Below, piece after piece: positions 33,813 through 43,990 of a stretch of DNA of 64,000 nucleotides. Under the pieces are notes generated by a model that worked only from the letters and a program-made list of their open reading frames with translations, was not told the DNA's origin and made no database searches. Source of the stretch: SHZL01 sp963708905 (GTDB lineage Bacteria; Pseudomonadota; Gammaproteobacteria; Xanthomonadales; SZUA-36); assembly GCA_963708905.1 (NCBI GenBank), contig CAVPUV010000012.1, positions 44,829 through 108,828 on the forward strand, read 5' to 3'. The translations under genes were made by a program, and so were the position numbers. The first letter of the stretch is position 1, and every line of letters begins with the position of its first letter.

Positions 33813-34589
33813 TCAGCGGGCATACAGCAAACCGGTCTCGATCTTTCCTCGCGCATGCAATTGCAGCCAACGGCAGGCTGGCCCGGCCGGATCATATTCG
33901 AACCGTAACGTTCCAACCCGGCTGTTGGCCGCAGTTGACGGGCAAGCCAGCAGGCGCGCGCTCCCCAGGCGAGTCTCGAACGCCTGGTGCACATGACCCC
34001 AAACCATGCCACGGATCTGGTTATGGCGCTCAAGCAGCTGCAGCAAAGCGTCCGGAGCCAGGAGCATATGGCGATCGATCCACGCTGATCCCACCGGCAC
34101 CGGCTGATGATGCAGAGCGAGCAGCACGGGCTGTTTGGGCCCGGTATCGAGCCGTTGCTTCACGCCTTGAATGTCCGCCTGGCCGATCGCGCCATCAATT
34201 CGCCCGGCCAGCGTGGATTTCAGCAACACCAGCTGCCAGTCGCCTGCCTGCCTGATTAACGGGCCGTTCCATGGCCCGTCAGGAAAATACTGCTGCATCA
34301 GCAGATCGTCGTCATGATTTCCCGGCAAGGTGTAAACGGGCGCGTTCATGCCTCGGAAGTAATGCGCCAGGCGCTGATAGGAGGTCGCGCTGGCGTCCTC
34401 GCTCAGATCACCTGTTGCCAGAACCAGGTGAGGCTGCCAGGCGGCAATGGCCGGCAACAAGGATAGCAGTCCTGCCTCGGCGTTCTGGCCCCGGTATGGC
34501 GTCTGCGCGCTGGCTGAAAAGTGGCAGTCACTGATTTGCACCAGCCGGAACGGTTTGCCTGGAATGTGATTTGGGGTTTTGGTCTGCAC
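33813..34589 (-). CDS. cpdA: CpdA-like 3',5'-cyclic-AMP phosphodiesterase
   Basis: A calcineurin-like metallophosphoesterase of 258 residues. The metal-binding motifs are in order: QISDCHFS (DxH), ATGDLSED (GDxxxD-like), LPGNHDD (GNHD), ALHHQPVP and WGHVHQ (GHxH). This matches class III cAMP phosphodiesterases. The start is uncertain: GTG at 34589 avoids overlap with the upstream gene, while GTG at 34637 would add 16 residues and overlap it by 29 bases. Confidence 0.88.
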   Translation of the reverse strand: MQTKTPNHIPGKPFRLVQISDCHFSASAQTPYRGQNAEAGLLSLLPAIAAWQPHLVLATGDLSEDASATSYQRLAHYFRGMNAPVYTLPGNHDDDLLMQQYFPDGPWNGPLIRQAGDWQLVLLKSTLAGRIDGAIGQADIQGVKQRLDTGPKQPVLLALHHQPVPVGSAWIDRHMLLAPDALLQLLERHNQIRGMVWGHVHQAFETRLGSARLLACPSTAANSRVGTLRFEYDPAGPACRWLQLHARGKIETGLLYAR

Positions 34590-34608
34590 CAGGGGCCGGA
34601 AATTCCGC

Positions 34609-35031
34609 TCAATCCAGCTCCAGCTCCAACACGTCACCCGGCTTTACCCCGAGCTCCGCAGCCTGGCCTGCATTGAGCTCCAACACATACCTGGCCGGCC
34701 CCGCGCTGAAATAGCCGGGGCACTGTGGCGTATGGCACGGTTTCGCATTCTGCGTGACGCTGACCAGCCTGAGATTCTCATCGAAATAGAATATATCCAG
34801 CGGGATACGCGTGTTCTTCATCCAGAAGCTGCGTGTCGTTGCGCTGGGGAAGACGAACAGCATGCCGTGGTCAGCGGCCATGCTGTCGCGAAACATCAGC
34901 CCAAGAGCCTGTTCTTTCGGCGTGGTTGCAAGTTCGACGCTAAAGCGCTCGCCCTTGAGCACGACCTGCGGTTCGGCAGAAACGCACGAAGCGCACAACA
35001 AGAGGAAGGGGATAAGGAACACTTGGCGCAC
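34609..35031 (-). CDS. DUF192 family exported protein
   Basis: A 140-residue protein with an N-terminal signal sequence (VFLIPFLLLCASCVSA) and a DUF192 domain recognised by GLMFRDSMAADHGMLFVF, FWMKNTRIPLDIFYFD and the terminal GVKPGDVLELEL. The family is widespread and its function is unknown. The gene starts with GTG and its 3' end lies against cpdA on the same strand. Confidence 0.85.
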   Translation of the reverse strand: MRQVFLIPFLLLCASCVSAEPQVVLKGERFSVELATTPKEQALGLMFRDSMAADHGMLFVFPSATTRSFWMKNTRIPLDIFYFDENLRLVSVTQNAKPCHTPQCPGYFSAGPARYVLELNAGQAAELGVKPGDVLELELD

Positions 35032-35185
35032 GGTACTAGCTCATGACTCTGGTTGAAGGAATCGTAACGCTTCTCGCGTCCGCCGTCTTGCGCTTTTCCA
35101 GCCTTCCGTCGCAGAATCACCTCTTGCCCTGCAGACTGCTGCCTTTTACGCTATCCTGCAGAAAACCAGGTACAGGAGAAACAAC

Positions 35186-35467
35186 ATGCAGACCTTTGTG
35201 ATAATGCGCCGCAGCGCATGGAAGGAGGAGCTGGATCTGCAGGAGGCCACCGAAGAGTCCACGCGGGTAGCTGACGAGGAAATGCCCGGACAGGTGAAAT
35301 GGATTCGTTCTTACGTATTGGAAGAAGAAGACGGCACTGTGGGTACCGTGTGCATCTATCAGGCTGAAGACGCGGATGCCCTCATGGAACACGCCCAAAG
35401 GGCCGGGCTGCCGGCCGACGAGGTATTGCTGGTGACTGACACCGTGATCGTACGGGACGATCCCTGA
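35186..35467 (+). CDS. DUF4242-like small protein
   Basis: A 93-residue soluble acidic protein without a signal peptide or membrane segment. The pattern (TFVIMRRSAW ... VKWIRSYVLEEEDGTVGTVCIYQAED ... HAQRAGLPADEVLLVTDTVI) fits the DUF4242 group of ferredoxin-like-fold proteins, function unknown. The start is secure, with AGGAG upstream of ATG at 35186. It ends four bases before the stop of the convergent DUF4252 gene. Confidence 0.8.
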   Translation: MQTFVIMRRSAWKEELDLQEATEESTRVADEEMPGQVKWIRSYVLEEEDGTVGTVCIYQAEDADALMEHAQRAGLPADEVLLVTDTVIVRDDP

Positions 35468-35471
35468 GCCA

Positions 35472-35825
35472 TTAATTCGACGCATCCGCCACCTGGATGT
35501 TCTGCACAGCGGCGGCATCCACCTTCAGGGCCAGCATGACGCCCCCGAAGCGCTCCGGCGGGATTTCTCCCATCAGATTGATCACCACCACCTCAGCTTC
35601 GTCATCCGAGCTGAGCACGGTCATGCCGCGGATCGATCCAGCACGCGTCTTCAACAACATGTGCACTTCTTCCTGCTGGTCACGGACCAACAGAACCGGT
35701 TCCCAGCCATCCGCCTGCAAGTGGGCGCTCATACGTCGAAGACGTTTGGCGACGCGGGCCGCATCTCCATCGATCTGATAAATCCGGATGCGCACGCCAT
35801 CGAGACGGCGCAGCAGCCGCTTCAT
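35472..35825 (-). CDS. DUF4252 protein, N-terminally truncated second copy
   Basis: The 117-residue frame from ATG 35825 is homologous to the C-terminal two-thirds of the DUF4252 protein just upstream (LDGVRIRIYQIDG versus LKGVRINVFATKG). The similarity continues for 20 more codons upstream of the ATG (IGPALLHFAASHIDDDAE), up to the stop codon of the first gene, and in the same frame. No start codon or signal peptide exists in that stretch. The copy has apparently lost about 43 N-terminal residues, including the export signal, so it is probably non-functional or a domain reachable only by stop-codon readthrough. Confidence 0.65.
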   Translation of the reverse strand: MKRLLRRLDGVRIRIYQIDGDAARVAKRLRRMSAHLQADGWEPVLLVRDQQEEVHMLLKTRAGSIRGMTVLSSDDEAEVVVINLMGEIPPERFGGVMLALKVDAAAVQNIQVADASN

Positions 35826-35888
35826 TTCCGCGTCGTCATCGATGTGGCTTGCGGCAAAATGCAGCAGGGCCGGCCCGATGGAAGCGGC

Positions 35889-36422
35889 TTAATCATCCTT
35901 GCCTTCATCGTCATTGATATGCACATCAAAATTGTCCATTACTTTTGCCAACTCGGCCGGGTCCAGGTTGCCGATCACGTTGATAAACGCTGCTTCATCC
36001 TCCTCGATGGTCATCACGGTAATCCCATCTACCGCATCACCATTGATTTTCATGAAGATGCGCACCTGCTCGTCCGCAGAATTGACCTTGACCACAGGCT
36101 CCCAGCCCAGCGCGCTCAGCCGGGACGACACCAGCTTGACGTGATCGAGCGCACCAGCGGTCAGGCCTTTGGTTGCAAATACATTGATGCGTACTCCTTT
36201 GAGGCGCTTGAACAATGCCGCCACTTCCGGGTCGTCGCTGGCGCTGAATGCGCTCACCATGCCGAGCAGGGATTGTCCCACCGCGATCTCCACGCTGGGT
36301 TCACCGAAAATCTCGCTGAGCTGGCCGAAATCAACGTAGCCGGGCAGGTCCTTCATGGCCTCGTCCTGGGCCCAGGCCGGCCAAGCCAACAGGGCGGTGC
36401 AGATGATCAAAAGGTATCTCAT
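35889..36422 (-). CDS. DUF4252 exported protein
   Basis: A 177-residue protein with a clear signal peptide (YLLIICTALLAWPAWA, cleavage after AWA) followed by a DUF4252 domain and an acidic tail (HINDDEGKDD). The function is unknown; the family is often found downstream of ECF sigma/anti-sigma pairs, as here. Its ATG at 36422 overlaps the anti-sigma stop as ATGA, so it belongs to the same operon and is probably a periplasmic component or target of that stress response. Confidence 0.85.
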   Translation of the reverse strand: MRYLLIICTALLAWPAWAQDEAMKDLPGYVDFGQLSEIFGEPSVEIAVGQSLLGMVSAFSASDDPEVAALFKRLKGVRINVFATKGLTAGALDHVKLVSSRLSALGWEPVVKVNSADEQVRIFMKINGDAVDGITVMTIEEDEAAFINVIGNLDPAELAKVMDNFDVHINDDEGKDD

Positions 36423-37000
36423 ACGTTGTTCTCCTTGTGGGCTTGCCCGACATAGGGCATGTGCTTGGAAAGCTCATCCTTGACCGGAGCCGAGAGCTCA
36501 TCATTCAGCAGCTGGTGGATTTGTTGGCCCAGTCGCAAGCCGGCCTTGTCGAGGTAGAAGAAAGCAATCGCCAGCTCGCGCCGGGCCTGCTCCCGTCGTG
36601 CCACATCGCTTGTGTTGCGACTCGCCGTTGCCTGTGAGCTGGACACTGTCTGCCCGGCCGGCTCGTTCAAGAGCATGGCAACAGCGATAAGGACAACAGC
36701 TGCCAGGCCTCCTGCGGACACCCATCGCGGCAGACCAAAAACCAGGCGGCCTGACGCAACCTTCTGTTCCCGGGGAATACGCCGCAACTTTCGCCTCAGG
36801 CTGGCTGGCGCCCGTTCCGGCCGTTGCTGATCCAGGCTTTGGTGCAATTGCCAGGCCTCGACGATGGCCAGCGCCAGAACACTGTCTTCGGCCGCTGCCA
36901 TCCTAAGGGCCCTTGCCGAGGCCTCATCCAGTTCACCGTCCAGTAGCGCGTTGATCTCGATTTCCCAGTCTTTCGGTGTTGCAGGGTCTTGCCCGCTCAT
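36419..37000 (-). CDS. Anti-sigma factor (RseA-like, single-span)
   Basis: A 193-residue protein with an acidic N-terminal region (INALLDGELDEASARALRMAA), typical of the sigma-binding part of anti-sigma factors, one transmembrane segment (SAGGLAAVVLIAVAMLL), and a periplasmic C-terminus. It is expected to hold the ECF sigma factor encoded upstream at the membrane. The start overlaps the sigma gene stop (ATGA). The assignment rests on layout and context more than on a diagnostic motif. Confidence 0.78.
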   Translation of the reverse strand: MSGQDPATPKDWEIEINALLDGELDEASARALRMAAAEDSVLALAIVEAWQLHQSLDQQRPERAPASLRRKLRRIPREQKVASGRLVFGLPRWVSAGGLAAVVLIAVAMLLNEPAGQTVSSSQATASRNTSDVARREQARRELAIAFFYLDKAGLRLGQQIHQLLNDELSAPVKDELSKHMPYVGQAHKENNV

Positions 37001-37485
37001 GGTCTTACCTCCGCCAGCTGCTCACGCAACTGTTTGCGCGCCCGGTGCAGGTACACCTTGACCTGCGGCAGGCTAAGTTCCAGCACAACCGCCACTTCCT
37101 CATAGCTGTGCTGCTGAATATCCCGTAGTACCACCAGGCTGCGGTAAGGCTCCGTCAGGTTGGCGATAGCCCGGCGCAGCCATTGCGCCAATTCACGCTG
37201 ATGCGTGTCCTGCAGGGGTCCGGGCGCATGATCCTGCTCTGTCTGTTCGGAAAACTCTTCAGTTGACTTGCGCCGCCGCAGGCGATCCAGGCAACCATTG
37301 CGCGTGACTTTCATCAGCCATGGCTTGATCTTTGCCGGATCGATGGAATTCTGGTGCTGCCAGAGTTTCACAAATGCCTCCTGGCAGGCGTCCTCGGCCT
37401 CCGCGCCGTCTCTGAGCAGATAGCGGGCCAGGGTCCATGCCTGGTCCTGGTATTCGTTCACCCACTGCCGGAAGCGTCTGCTCAT
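36997..37485 (-). CDS. ECF-type RNA polymerase sigma factor
   Basis: A 162-residue sigma factor with region 2 (AEDACQEAFVKLWQ, KPWLMKVTRNGCLDRLRRR) and region 4 (LTEPYRSLVVLRDIQQHSYEEVAVVL, VKVYLHRARKQLREQL). It directs transcription of a small regulon, probably including its own operon with the anti-sigma and DUF4252 genes. Only five bases separate its ATG from a 164-bp inverted-repeat element, so its leader and perhaps its promoter lie in that element. Confidence 0.92.
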   Translation of the reverse strand: MSRRFRQWVNEYQDQAWTLARYLLRDGAEAEDACQEAFVKLWQHQNSIDPAKIKPWLMKVTRNGCLDRLRRRKSTEEFSEQTEQDHAPGPLQDTHQRELAQWLRRAIANLTEPYRSLVVLRDIQQHSYEEVAVVLELSLPQVKVYLHRARKQLREQLAEVRP

Positions 37486-37490
37486 GGTTC

Positions 37491-37654
37491 AGGAGCCTGT
37501 CGGGCTTAACACTGATCTACTGCGGCAAAGCCGGATTTGGTCATATTTTCCGCTCTTTCTCGTTAAATAGCGGTGCCATTCGCCTCAAAAGAGCGAAAAA
37601 TCTGCCTCAAACCGGCTTTGCCTCGCTAAGATCGGTTAAGCCCGACAAGCTCCT
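37491..37654. repeat. 164-bp element with 20-bp terminal inverted repeats
   Basis: AGGAGCCTGTCGGGCTTAAC at the left end is mirrored, with one mismatch, by the right end (complement of AGGAGCTTGTCGGGCTTAAC). Inner arms also pair (GGCAAAGCCGG/CCGGCTTTGCC, and CGCTCTTT/AAAGAGCG), so the whole element can fold into one long hairpin. It has no gene. It starts six bases upstream of the sigma factor ATG and ends 56 bases before the groES heat-shock promoter, so it separates two divergent units. Confidence 0.8.
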
Positions 37655-37710
37655 GGAGCATAAACGCGTCCGAGGGGAATTAGTTACACGAAGTGATGCA
37701 GGCCCCGGCA

Positions 37711-37739
37711 CTTGAAACGCAATTGGGGCAACCCCATCT
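37711..37739 (+). promoter_or_regulatory. Sigma-32 (heat-shock) promoter of groESL
   Basis: CTTGAAA at 37711-37717 and CCCCATCT at 37732-37739, with a 14-base spacer, match the sigma-32 consensus (CTTGAAA - 13 to 17 bases - CCCCATNT). The site is 119 bases upstream of the groES start and points toward it. No CIRCE inverted repeat was found in the leader, so control by RpoH rather than HrcA is expected. Confidence 0.88.
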
Positions 37740-37857
37740 GCCGTGACAGGCTGTATTGAATAGCCAAAAAACAATACAGATGAGCTATATAACCATCCGG
37801 AAAACCATCTGGATCAATTAATCAAACCGGTTTGTACCAATTTTAGGAGATTCTGAA

Positions 37858-38148
37858 ATGAAACTTCGTCCTTTGCATGATCGCGTAATTGTAAAACGCA
37901 TGGAGGAAGAAAAGGTGTCTGCAGGCGGCATCGTGATTCCCGATAACGCAGCTGAAAAGCCCATTCGTGGCAAGGTTCTGGCCGTAGGTAAGGGCAAGAT
38001 TCTGGATAACGGCGAACAACGTGGCCTCGATGTGAAAAAAGGCGACACCGTGCTGTTCGGCAAGTATTCCGGCACTGAGGTCAAGGTGGACGGCGAGGAA
38101 TTACTCGTCATGCGCGAAGACGACGTCATGGCTGTCATCGAGAGCTGA
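37858..38148 (+). CDS. groES: Co-chaperonin GroES
   Basis: GroES caps the GroEL folding chamber. The 96-residue protein starts MKLRPLHDRVIVKR and has the mobile-loop region EEEKVSAGGIVIPDNAAEKP followed by GKVLAVGKG and the end LLVMREDDVMAVIE. Length matches the family. TTAGGAG lies upstream of the ATG. It is followed by groEL after 66 bases and preceded by a heat-shock promoter. Confidence 0.98.
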   Translation: MKLRPLHDRVIVKRMEEEKVSAGGIVIPDNAAEKPIRGKVLAVGKGKILDNGEQRGLDVKKGDTVLFGKYSGTEVKVDGEELLVMREDDVMAVIES

Positions 38149-38214
38149 ACACGCTCTTCATCCAATTTGAACTTCAAATTTAATACCATTGAATTTGTTA
38201 TTGAGGAATAAAAC

Positions 38215-39861
<1,647 letters not shown>

Positions 39862-39904
39862 TCCGGGCGCCTTTTCAAGGCTGTCGAATGACCGAGCTCA
39901 TCTG

Positions 39905-39930
39905 AAAAACCCCGCTTCGGCGGGGTTTTT
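39905..39930 (+). terminator. Rho-independent terminator after groEL
   Basis: AAAAACCCCGC-TTCG-GCGGGGTTTTT forms a GC-rich stem with a TTCG tetraloop followed by a T run. It lies just downstream of the groEL stop and should end the groESL transcript. The A run on the left would also allow some function on the opposite strand. Confidence 0.95.
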
Positions 39931-40033
39931 CTTTGGCTGCAATGAGCATTGGATTCCGGGCTATTGCGGCGCCGATTTTGCTATGATTGCCCGCATCGAC
40001 CGGTAGCTAATCCTTTATAGCTTTGCTTGATCC

Positions 40034-42634
40034 ATGCCCACGCCACACCGAAGTCATCCCGCAACCCCGGCACGGCACAGGAAGTGCGAATTCATCCCCC
40101 GGATGATGGGGGTGCTGGTATGGCTGTTACCGCTCCCGGCCAGCGCCTACCTGGATCTGGCCGCGGCCCGGCTGGAGCACCTGGACAACGGCCTGACGCT
40201 CATCGTGCTGGAAGATCATAGCCTTCCCGTGGTGAGCGTGCAGATGCTCTATCGCGTTGGTGCCAGGAACGAATCGTCCGGCGCCACCGGCCTCGCCCAT
40301 TTCCTCGAACACATGGCGTTTCGATCTGCGCGGAATTTTCCCGGCACGCAACTGGTCAGTTCCATCTACGCCGTCGGCGGTGAATGGCATGGCTATACCT
40401 GGCTCGATCAGACCACCTATTTCGCCACGGCGCCATGGCAGCAACTCGATTTACTGCTGCGCATCGAGTCGGACCGCATGGCGCGGCTGGACATACAAAA
40501 GACGGACGTCCCGGCCGAGCGCGGCGCCGTGCTGGCCGAGATGCATGGTTACGAAAATGACCCCATGTCGGTGTTGCAGGACCATGTCCTGTACCTGGTT
40601 TTTCTCGCCCACCCGTATCGCAACAACACCATCGGCTGGGAGAGTGATGTAATGCAAATCGGTCGTGCCGAGCTGGTGGATTTCTACCGCCAGCACTACC
40701 AGCCAGGCAATGCGGTGCTGGCGGTTGTCGGTGACGTGAACGCGGATCAGGTCAATCAGCAAGTGCGGCATTATTTCGGCGGGCTCCCGGGCAAGGACTC
40801 AACTCCTGCGCCACATACGGTGGAGCCCGAGCAAACGGGCGAACGCCGCATTCATCTTCGCGGTGGCCTGGAGCGCAAGTACGTCAAGATCGCCTACCGG
40901 GCTCCGGCGGCCACCCATCCCGACTATGCGGCGTTTCTGCTGGCCCAGGAACTCCTTGGCGGCGGATCGGGGGTCAGTTTTTTGCAGAACGACTGGGACA
41001 CGCCGGTGCGCGCCGATGCCGCGCTGGCCGGCATCAGCGGCGATTTGACGACCTGGTTTCCGCCATCGGCGCAGGAATATGTGTTCACCATCGGTGGGTC
41101 GGCCCCGGCCGACGCCGATGAAGACCAGATCGAAAGCGCGATCGAAACTGGAATTGATGATTTGCGCAGGAAGTTGACGGCCAATGCGAGCCCCATGGCC
41201 GCTGCGCTGGAACAAGCGAAACAAAGCGTGCTGCGGGCGTTGGTATTCGATGTCCAGACCACTGAAGATGCCGCTCATCAACTGGCCTTCTTCACCGGGC
41301 TCGATGCCCTGGATGTCCTGCTCGATTTACCGCATGCCATTGACACCGTCAGCACGCAGGACATCGGCCGGGTGATGGACCACTACTTGCGGAGCAGCAA
41401 AAGAACCATCGGCTGGTATGTCCCCCTGGACGCCGCACCGGAGCAGACCACCGGGCCCGCACCGGCCGGGACGGCCACAACCCAGGCACCAGCTGCGGCG
41501 GATGAAGTGACCGCAGGCATTCATACCAGTCACGGACCAAGCGCAGCGACCACGGCCGTTGCTGTAAGCCATGAGGCGGTGGCTCCTCCTGCCGTCGCCC
41601 GCCTGAGCAATGGCACGCCGGTGATCGTGCAGCGCTCAAGCCTGTCTGCGACGGTCAGCCTCAAGGTGGTAACGCCGGCTGCCGCGTTTCCACCGGCAGT
41701 CCCGGCCCATCCCGACCAGCCCGTCTGGGGCGTCACCTCGCTCGATTTCGCCTTGCTGCCGGAAGAGTTGAGTACGGCGATCAGCCAGGCCCGCGCGGCA
41801 TTGAAATCCGCCGTGCCCTTGCTGACCACCACGGAACCGGATCCCGGTGATCCAGCTGCCATGCTGGAACGGTACTTCCAGGAGGTTCTGGGATTAAGTG
41901 CCGCGCACGCGGAAAGCACAGGCGCCCCGCTCTTGTTGCTGGTCAGCGGGGATATCGATCCCGAGCGCGTTCTGCAACAGCTCGAAACCGGTTTCGGTGA
42001 ACTGCGTCCGGCTACCCTGAAAGCCCCTGACGCAGTCGAAGGCCGCCAATTGATGGCCATTGAATCGACCCTGACGCGTGCCGCGGCACAGGAACAGCTG
42101 GGTTATGTGGTGCGGGCGCCAAGGCCGGAAAAAACAGCTGCGACAGCCTGGCAAATCGCCTTGTATATCCTCAGCCATGGGTATGAGGGCCGGCTGGGCA
42201 AAGCAGCCATCAGCCGCCAGGGTTTGATTTATTACATCGACAGCGCCTACCGCAGCGATGGTCGCAATGGCTGGATCACGCTCAGCATGGGCGTGGATGC
42301 GGACAAATTACCCGCCATGAAGGAACTGCTGCACCAGGAGCTGCGGCGCCTGCTGCGGGAGCCCCCGTCCCAACAGGAAATCGATGAAGCGCGGCAGCAC
42401 CTGTTGGGCCGGCGTGTCAGCGCGGCCCAAAGCAACCCGGAACTGACGGATGATCTCGCCCGGCAATGGTTCTGGTACGGGCAAATCGTGTCTTACAGTG
42501 AACTCGAAAGACGTTTGAATGATATCCGGCGCAAGGACATCCTTGAATTGTTGCCGGCCTTCATCGCCGGTTCGACCATTGCCATCCGTAGTCCCCGGCC
42601 TGAAAAGGTCCGCAGTGAGAATGCCCGTCAATGA
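40034..42634 (+). CDS. M16-family zinc metallopeptidase (two-domain)
   Basis: An 866-residue protein with an N-terminal exported-type hydrophobic stretch (MMGVLVWLLPLPASA). The first M16 domain carries the inverted zinc motif HFLEH and the distal glutamate in RGAVLAEMHGYENDP. A long proline/alanine/threonine-rich linker (around residues 475-515) leads to a second M16-like half without the zinc motif. Periplasmic processing peptidases of this pattern degrade or process peptides. The start is uncertain; ATG at 40103 or 40106 would place the signal peptide at the very N-terminus. Confidence 0.87.
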   Translation: MPTPHRSHPATPARHRKCEFIPRMMGVLVWLLPLPASAYLDLAAARLEHLDNGLTLIVLEDHSLPVVSVQMLYRVGARNESSGATGLAHFLEHMAFRSARNFPGTQLVSSIYAVGGEWHGYTWLDQTTYFATAPWQQLDLLLRIESDRMARLDIQKTDVPAERGAVLAEMHGYENDPMSVLQDHVLYLVFLAHPYRNNTIGWESDVMQIGRAELVDFYRQHYQPGNAVLAVVGDVNADQVNQQVRHYFGGLPGKDSTPAPHTVEPEQTGERRIHLRGGLERKYVKIAYRAPAATHPDYAAFLLAQELLGGGSGVSFLQNDWDTPVRADAALAGISGDLTTWFPPSAQEYVFTIGGSAPADADEDQIESAIETGIDDLRRKLTANASPMAAALEQAKQSVLRALVFDVQTTEDAAHQLAFFTGLDALDVLLDLPHAIDTVSTQDIGRVMDHYLRSSKRTIGWYVPLDAAPEQTTGPAPAGTATTQAPAAADEVTAGIHTSHGPSAATTAVAVSHEAVAPPAVARLSNGTPVIVQRSSLSATVSLKVVTPAAAFPPAVPAHPDQPVWGVTSLDFALLPEELSTAISQARAALKSAVPLLTTTEPDPGDPAAMLERYFQEVLGLSAAHAESTGAPLLLLVSGDIDPERVLQQLETGFGELRPATLKAPDAVEGRQLMAIESTLTRAAAQEQLGYVVRAPRPEKTAATAWQIALYILSHGYEGRLGKAAISRQGLIYYIDSAYRSDGRNGWITLSMGVDADKLPAMKELLHQELRRLLREPPSQQEIDEARQHLLGRRVSAAQSNPELTDDLARQWFWYGQIVSYSELERRLNDIRRKDILELLPAFIAGSTIAIRSPRPEKVRSENARQ

Positions 42635-42708
42635 CGCCTGGCCGAACATGACCGCCCCGTTATGCCTTAGACTTGTAGTTTGCTGTTCCGCACACAAGAG
42701 AAGCGAAT

Positions 42709-43839
42709 ATGCCTGGTTTGTTACCTGATATCGACCCTGATGGTCTGCTTGAATATTCCGTGGTTTTTACCGACCGCTCGCTGAACCACATGTCACAAAC
42801 TTTTCAGGGTGTGATGCGCGATATCTCCGCGACCCTGAAAGACGTTTACCAGGCTGAGGCCGTTGTGGTCGTGCCCGGCGGCGGCACTTATGGCATGGAA
42901 GCAGTCGCGCGGCAATTCACCGGCGGCAAGAACTGCCTGATCCTTCGCAATGGCTGGTTCAGCTATCGCTGGACGCAAATCCTGGAGGCGGGCAGCATTG
43001 CCGCCGCCAGCAGGGTATTGCAAGCCAGGCCGGTCGAAACTGGACCCCAGGCGGCGTTTGCGCCGGCGCCACTCGACGAGGTCCTGGCACAGATCAAGAC
43101 CTGGCAACCCGCCGTGGTTTTCGCCCCCCATGTGGAAACTTCATCCGGAATCCTGCTGCCGGACGACTACATCCGTGCGGTTGCTGACGCGGTACACGCG
43201 GTAGGCGGGCTGTTGGTGCTGGATTGCATCGCCTCCGGCACCCTTTGGGTCGATATGCGGGCCAGTGGTGTGGACGTTTTGATCAGTGCACCACAAAAAG
43301 GCTGGAGTGCTTCACCGTGCTGCGCCCTGGTGATGCTGAGCGAACTGGCGCGGGAGCGCATCAGCCATACCACCAGCACCAGCTTTGCCTGCGACCTGCG
43401 CAAATGGCTGGAAATCATGCAAGCCTACGAAAACGGCGGCCATGCGTATCATGCCACGCTGCCGACCGATGCCTTGATGAGATTCCGCGACACCATGATA
43501 GAAACCGCGGCCTACGGTTTCGATAAGGTCAGGGCGGAGCAGTTGGAACTGGGACGGAAAGTGCGTCAGCTTTGTGTCGCCAGAGGTTTCAAAAGCGTTG
43601 CCGCCGAGGGCTTTCAGGCGCCCGGTGTCGTGGTCAGTTACACCGATGATGCAGAGATTCAAAACGGCAGAAAGTTCGCGCAACAAGGCCTGCAGGTTGC
43701 TGCGGGTGTTCCGTTGCGCTGCGACGAACCGGCTGATTTCCGCACGTTCAGAATCGGTTTGTTCGGCCTCGACAAGCTGCACAACATCGATCGCACGGTC
43801 GGACACCTGAGCGCGGCATTCGACAAGCTGCCAGTCTAG
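42709..43839 (+). CDS. Class V aminotransferase (alanine-glyoxylate type)
   Basis: A 376-residue PLP-dependent enzyme. It has VVVPGGGTYGMEAVARQF near the cofactor site, VLDCIASGTLW with the cofactor-contacting Asp, and SAPQKGWSASPCCALV with the probable PLP lysine. It belongs to the small-molecule aminotransferases related to alanine-glyoxylate and serine-glyoxylate enzymes; the exact substrate is not clear. GAGAAG precedes the ATG. The stop TAG at 43837-43839 takes its last base from a four-hairpin element. Confidence 0.85.
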   Translation: MPGLLPDIDPDGLLEYSVVFTDRSLNHMSQTFQGVMRDISATLKDVYQAEAVVVVPGGGTYGMEAVARQFTGGKNCLILRNGWFSYRWTQILEAGSIAAASRVLQARPVETGPQAAFAPAPLDEVLAQIKTWQPAVVFAPHVETSSGILLPDDYIRAVADAVHAVGGLLVLDCIASGTLWVDMRASGVDVLISAPQKGWSASPCCALVMLSELARERISHTTSTSFACDLRKWLEIMQAYENGGHAYHATLPTDALMRFRDTMIETAAYGFDKVRAEQLELGRKVRQLCVARGFKSVAAEGFQAPGVVVSYTDDAEIQNGRKFAQQGLQVAAGVPLRCDEPADFRTFRIGLFGLDKLHNIDRTVGHLSAAFDKLPV

Positions 43840-43990
43840 TGCGCTTCCGGAAATGGATGCACGCTAACGCGGCACATGGAAGTGCCGCCATTTTCAATGA
43901 CGTAAGTCATTGAAAATGAGAGCGAAGCAAAACCACGCTTTTGCTTCGCGATTCCATAACGGGCAGGGATGCCCGTTTATGGACAGACAT
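43839..43990. repeat. Four-hairpin repeat element, copy D
   Basis: This 152-bp copy is inverted relative to copy A and nearly identical to it. It is bounded by TA at 43837-43838 and 43991-43992. The left TA plus the first base forms the TAG stop of the aminotransferase. The right TA plus the last base forms, on the other strand, the TAA stop of the flavoprotein. The element therefore fills the whole space between two convergent genes and very likely acts as a two-way terminator. Confidence 0.87.

Noticed and set aside
37740..37857. CIRCE element for HrcA control of groESL
   Set aside because: No 9-9-9 inverted repeat found in the leader; a sigma-32 promoter explains regulation.
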